Under the pieces are notes generated by a model that was given only the letters and a program-made list of their open reading frames with translations, was not told the DNA's origin and made no database searches. From Chitinophagaceae bacterium (GTDB lineage Bacteria; Bacteroidota; Bacteroidia; Chitinophagales; Chitinophagaceae): a stretch of DNA of 8,110 bases. Of the stretch, positions 6,755-8,110 are shown piece by piece. The stretch is taken from the NCBI GenBank assembly GCA_947452875.1, contig CANGEZ010000080.1:1-8110 (forward strand), read 5' to 3'. The position numbers and the translations under genes were made by a program. Position 1 is the first letter of the stretch; every line of letters begins with the position of its first letter.

Positions 6755-7402
6755 TTAAGGTACATGAATGTATTTATGTAGTTGAAGTGAAATTTGCCAT
6801 TTGGGATTATTTTTCACATACTCAACAATTAAAGGCGTAACAATTGCTGATTTGTCCCATTCTGGTTGAAGATATAATTTGCAATTCGGATTCATTTTTG
6901 AAGCATAATTTTCTGCCCATTCAAAATCCGATGTATTAAAAATGACAATTTTCAATTCATTTGCCAATGGGAGTATTTCATCTAGAGGGCTCTTGAATTT
7001 TTTTGGAGAAAGGCAGATCCAATCCCAATCTCCTGAAAGTGGATGTGCGCCGGATGTTTCGATATGTGTTTTATAACCGGCATCATGCAAGTCAGTTGTG
7101 ATTTTTTGTAGATTGTGCATCAATGGTTCGCCTCCGGTGATGACTACAATATTTGTTGCAGATGCTGCTTTTATTTTATTGATAATTTCTTCAATCTGAA
7201 TATATGGATGCTTATTCACATCCCAACTTTCTTTTACATCACACCACACACAGCCTACATCACATCCGGCAAGTCTTACAAAATAAGCTGCCTTGCCCTG
7301 ATGAAATCCTTCTCCCTGAATGGTGTAGAAGTCTTCCATAACCGGAAGTGAATCTTTTATCATTGAAACATCCATACTAACTGGTTCTGTTTTTGTAAGC
7401 AT
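6755..7402 (-). CDS. queE: 7-carboxy-7-deazaguanine synthase
   Basis: QueE is a radical-SAM enzyme that converts 6-carboxy-tetrahydropterin to 7-carboxy-7-deazaguanine on the way to queuosine and other 7-deazaguanines. From the first ATG it has 215 residues. FYTIQGEGFHQGKAAYFVRL (25-44) is the family start. Cys47, Cys51 and Cys54 form the C-x3-C-x2-C site for the 4Fe-4S cluster. GGEP (90-93) contacts SAM, and IETSG (114-118), CLSPKK (130-135) and LQPEW (178-182) are family motifs. The C-terminus SLQLHKYIHVP is typical. The ATG at 7402 overlaps folD by 26 bases. The ATG at 7375 (residue 10), one base after the folD stop (TAG-T-ATG), gives an N-terminus closer to relatives and may be the true start. 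queC, queD and queF are not nearby, so the pathway must be completed elsewhere. Confidence 0.95.
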   Translation of the reverse strand: MLTKTEPVSMDVSMIKDSLPVMEDFYTIQGEGFHQGKAAYFVRLAGCDVGCVWCDVKESWDVNKHPYIQIEEIINKIKAASATNIVVITGGEPLMHNLQKITTDLHDAGYKTHIETSGAHPLSGDWDWICLSPKKFKSPLDEILPLANELKIVIFNTSDFEWAENYASKMNPNCKLYLQPEWDKSAIVTPLIVEYVKNNPKWQISLQLHKYIHVP

Positions 7403-8110
7403 TGAAAGTGTTTTTCAGCAAAGCGGCAATTGTCATTAGCCCTACGCCACCAGGAACAGGAGTTATATATGAAGATAGGGGAGCGACTGCATCAAAATCC
7501 ACATCGCCTTTGATGGCAAATCCTGATTTTTTTGTGCTGTCTGGAACTCTTGTAATACCTACATCAATTATAATAGCACCTGGGTTTACCATGTCTGATG
7601 TTACAAATCCAGGTTTGCCAATGGCCGCAACAATAATGTCGGCTTGTAAGCAAATTTCTTTAATGTTTTTGGTTCGGCTATGGCATACCGTTACGGTGCA
7701 GTCGCCGTATTTCCCTGATTGGCTTAACAGAATGCTCATTGGCCTTCCCACTATATTGCTTCTTCCGATGATAACCGCATTTTTGCCTTTAGTTTCAATA
7801 TTGTAATGTTCAAGCATCAACATGATGCCATATGGAGTTGCCGGAATGAATGAAGGATTACCTAAAGTTAAATTGCCCATACTCACCGGACTGAAACCGT
7901 CGACATCTTTTTCTGGTGCGATTAAATTGATGATTTTGTTTTCATCAATATGACCTGGTATAGGCAATTGAACCAATATGCCATCAACTGATTCATCGTT
8001 GTTTAATTTCACTACTTCTTCTATCAGCGATTCTTCTGTACAATCCTCAGACATTCTGATTAAGGTGCTTTTAAATCCTGTTTCCTCACAATTTTTGATT
8101 TTACTGGCTA
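7377..8110 (-). CDS. folD: Methylenetetrahydrofolate dehydrogenase/cyclohydrolase, N-terminus outside the window
   Basis: FolD interconverts methylene-, methenyl- and 10-formyl-tetrahydrofolate with NAD(P), supplying one-carbon units. The frame stays open from the stop at 7377 to the right edge, so the ATG at 8054 is internal and not the start. The 18 codons before it read ASKIKNCEETGFKSTLIR, matching the conserved YVASK-x-K region; the visible Lys in ASK aligns with the catalytic Lys54 of E. coli FolD. About 50 N-terminal residues are missing. GILVQLPIPG and EKDVDGFSP carry the conserved Gln and Asp of the folate site. GRSNIVGRPMS is the nucleotide-binding loop, IGKPGF and IIDVGI are family motifs, and the end carries YITPVPGGVGLMT, with Leu where many homologues have Pro (GGVGPMT). 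It is the first visible gene of a tight run continuing into queE. Confidence 0.96.
   Translation of the reverse strand, partial: ASKIKNCEETGFKSTLIRMSEDCTEESLIEEVVKLNNDESVDGILVQLPIPGHIDENKIINLIAPEKDVDGFSPVSMGNLTLGNPSFIPATPYGIMLMLEHYNIETKGKNAVIIGRSNIVGRPMSILLSQSGKYGDCTVTVCHSRTKNIKEICLQADIIVAAIGKPGFVTSDMVNPGAIIIDVGITRVPDSTKKSGFAIKGDVDFDAVAPLSSYITPVPGGVGLMTIAALLKNTFNAYKNRTS

Noticed and set aside
6755..7402. QueE as part of a 7-deazaguanine DNA-modification (Dpd-like) island
   Set aside because: No dpd genes, transglycosylase or restriction genes are present; folD and envelope-gene context fits ordinary queuosine synthesis.
7402..7806. A 134-codon open frame on the plus strand
   Set aside because: It is antisense to folD and mirrors its conserved motifs; there is no independent evidence for a gene.

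Overview
This is an AT-rich, gene-dense window in which every supported gene lies on the minus strand, so transcription runs from right to left. It looks like chromosomal DNA of a member of the Bacteroidota, probably an environmental or uncultured lineage near the Chitinophagales/Sphingobacteriia. The reasons are a DUF4105/Lnb-type membrane protein, a TPR/PD40/OmpA multidomain envelope protein, a secreted protein whose mature end starts HITGGEM, a TAnnTTTG-type promoter box, and the absence of clear Shine-Dalgarno sequences before the start codons.

In transcription order, the right half holds folD (one-carbon metabolism, cut by the window edge), queE (7-deazaguanine synthesis, overlapping the folD end), a 641-residue envelope protein with signal peptide, TPR, PD40 propeller, carboxypeptidase-regulatory-like and OmpA domains (the architecture of the type IX secretion component PorE), and dprA (ssDNA/RecA loading during transformation). 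Gaps are at most 21 bases, so this is probably one operon.

A 67-base gap then holds weak terminator-like and promoter-like signals before guaB (IMP dehydrogenase). guaB is followed after 9 bases by a complete Lnb-like protein, the Bacteroidota type of lipoprotein N-acyltransferase, and that gene overlaps by 11 bases an alpha/beta-hydrolase of unknown substrate.

After the hydrolase, a 59-base gap holds a 6-bp inverted repeat and a perfect TAnnTTTG box. It leads into the first 31 codons of a secreted protein that continues past base 1. No stretch of 300 bases lacks a gene. I saw no tRNA, rRNA, CRISPR array, insertion sequence or phage gene. The window is mostly housekeeping with an envelope and secretion theme (Lnb, the PorE-like protein, the HITGGEM protein). 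The most interesting item is the Lnb-like gene; I found no convincing wholly new system.
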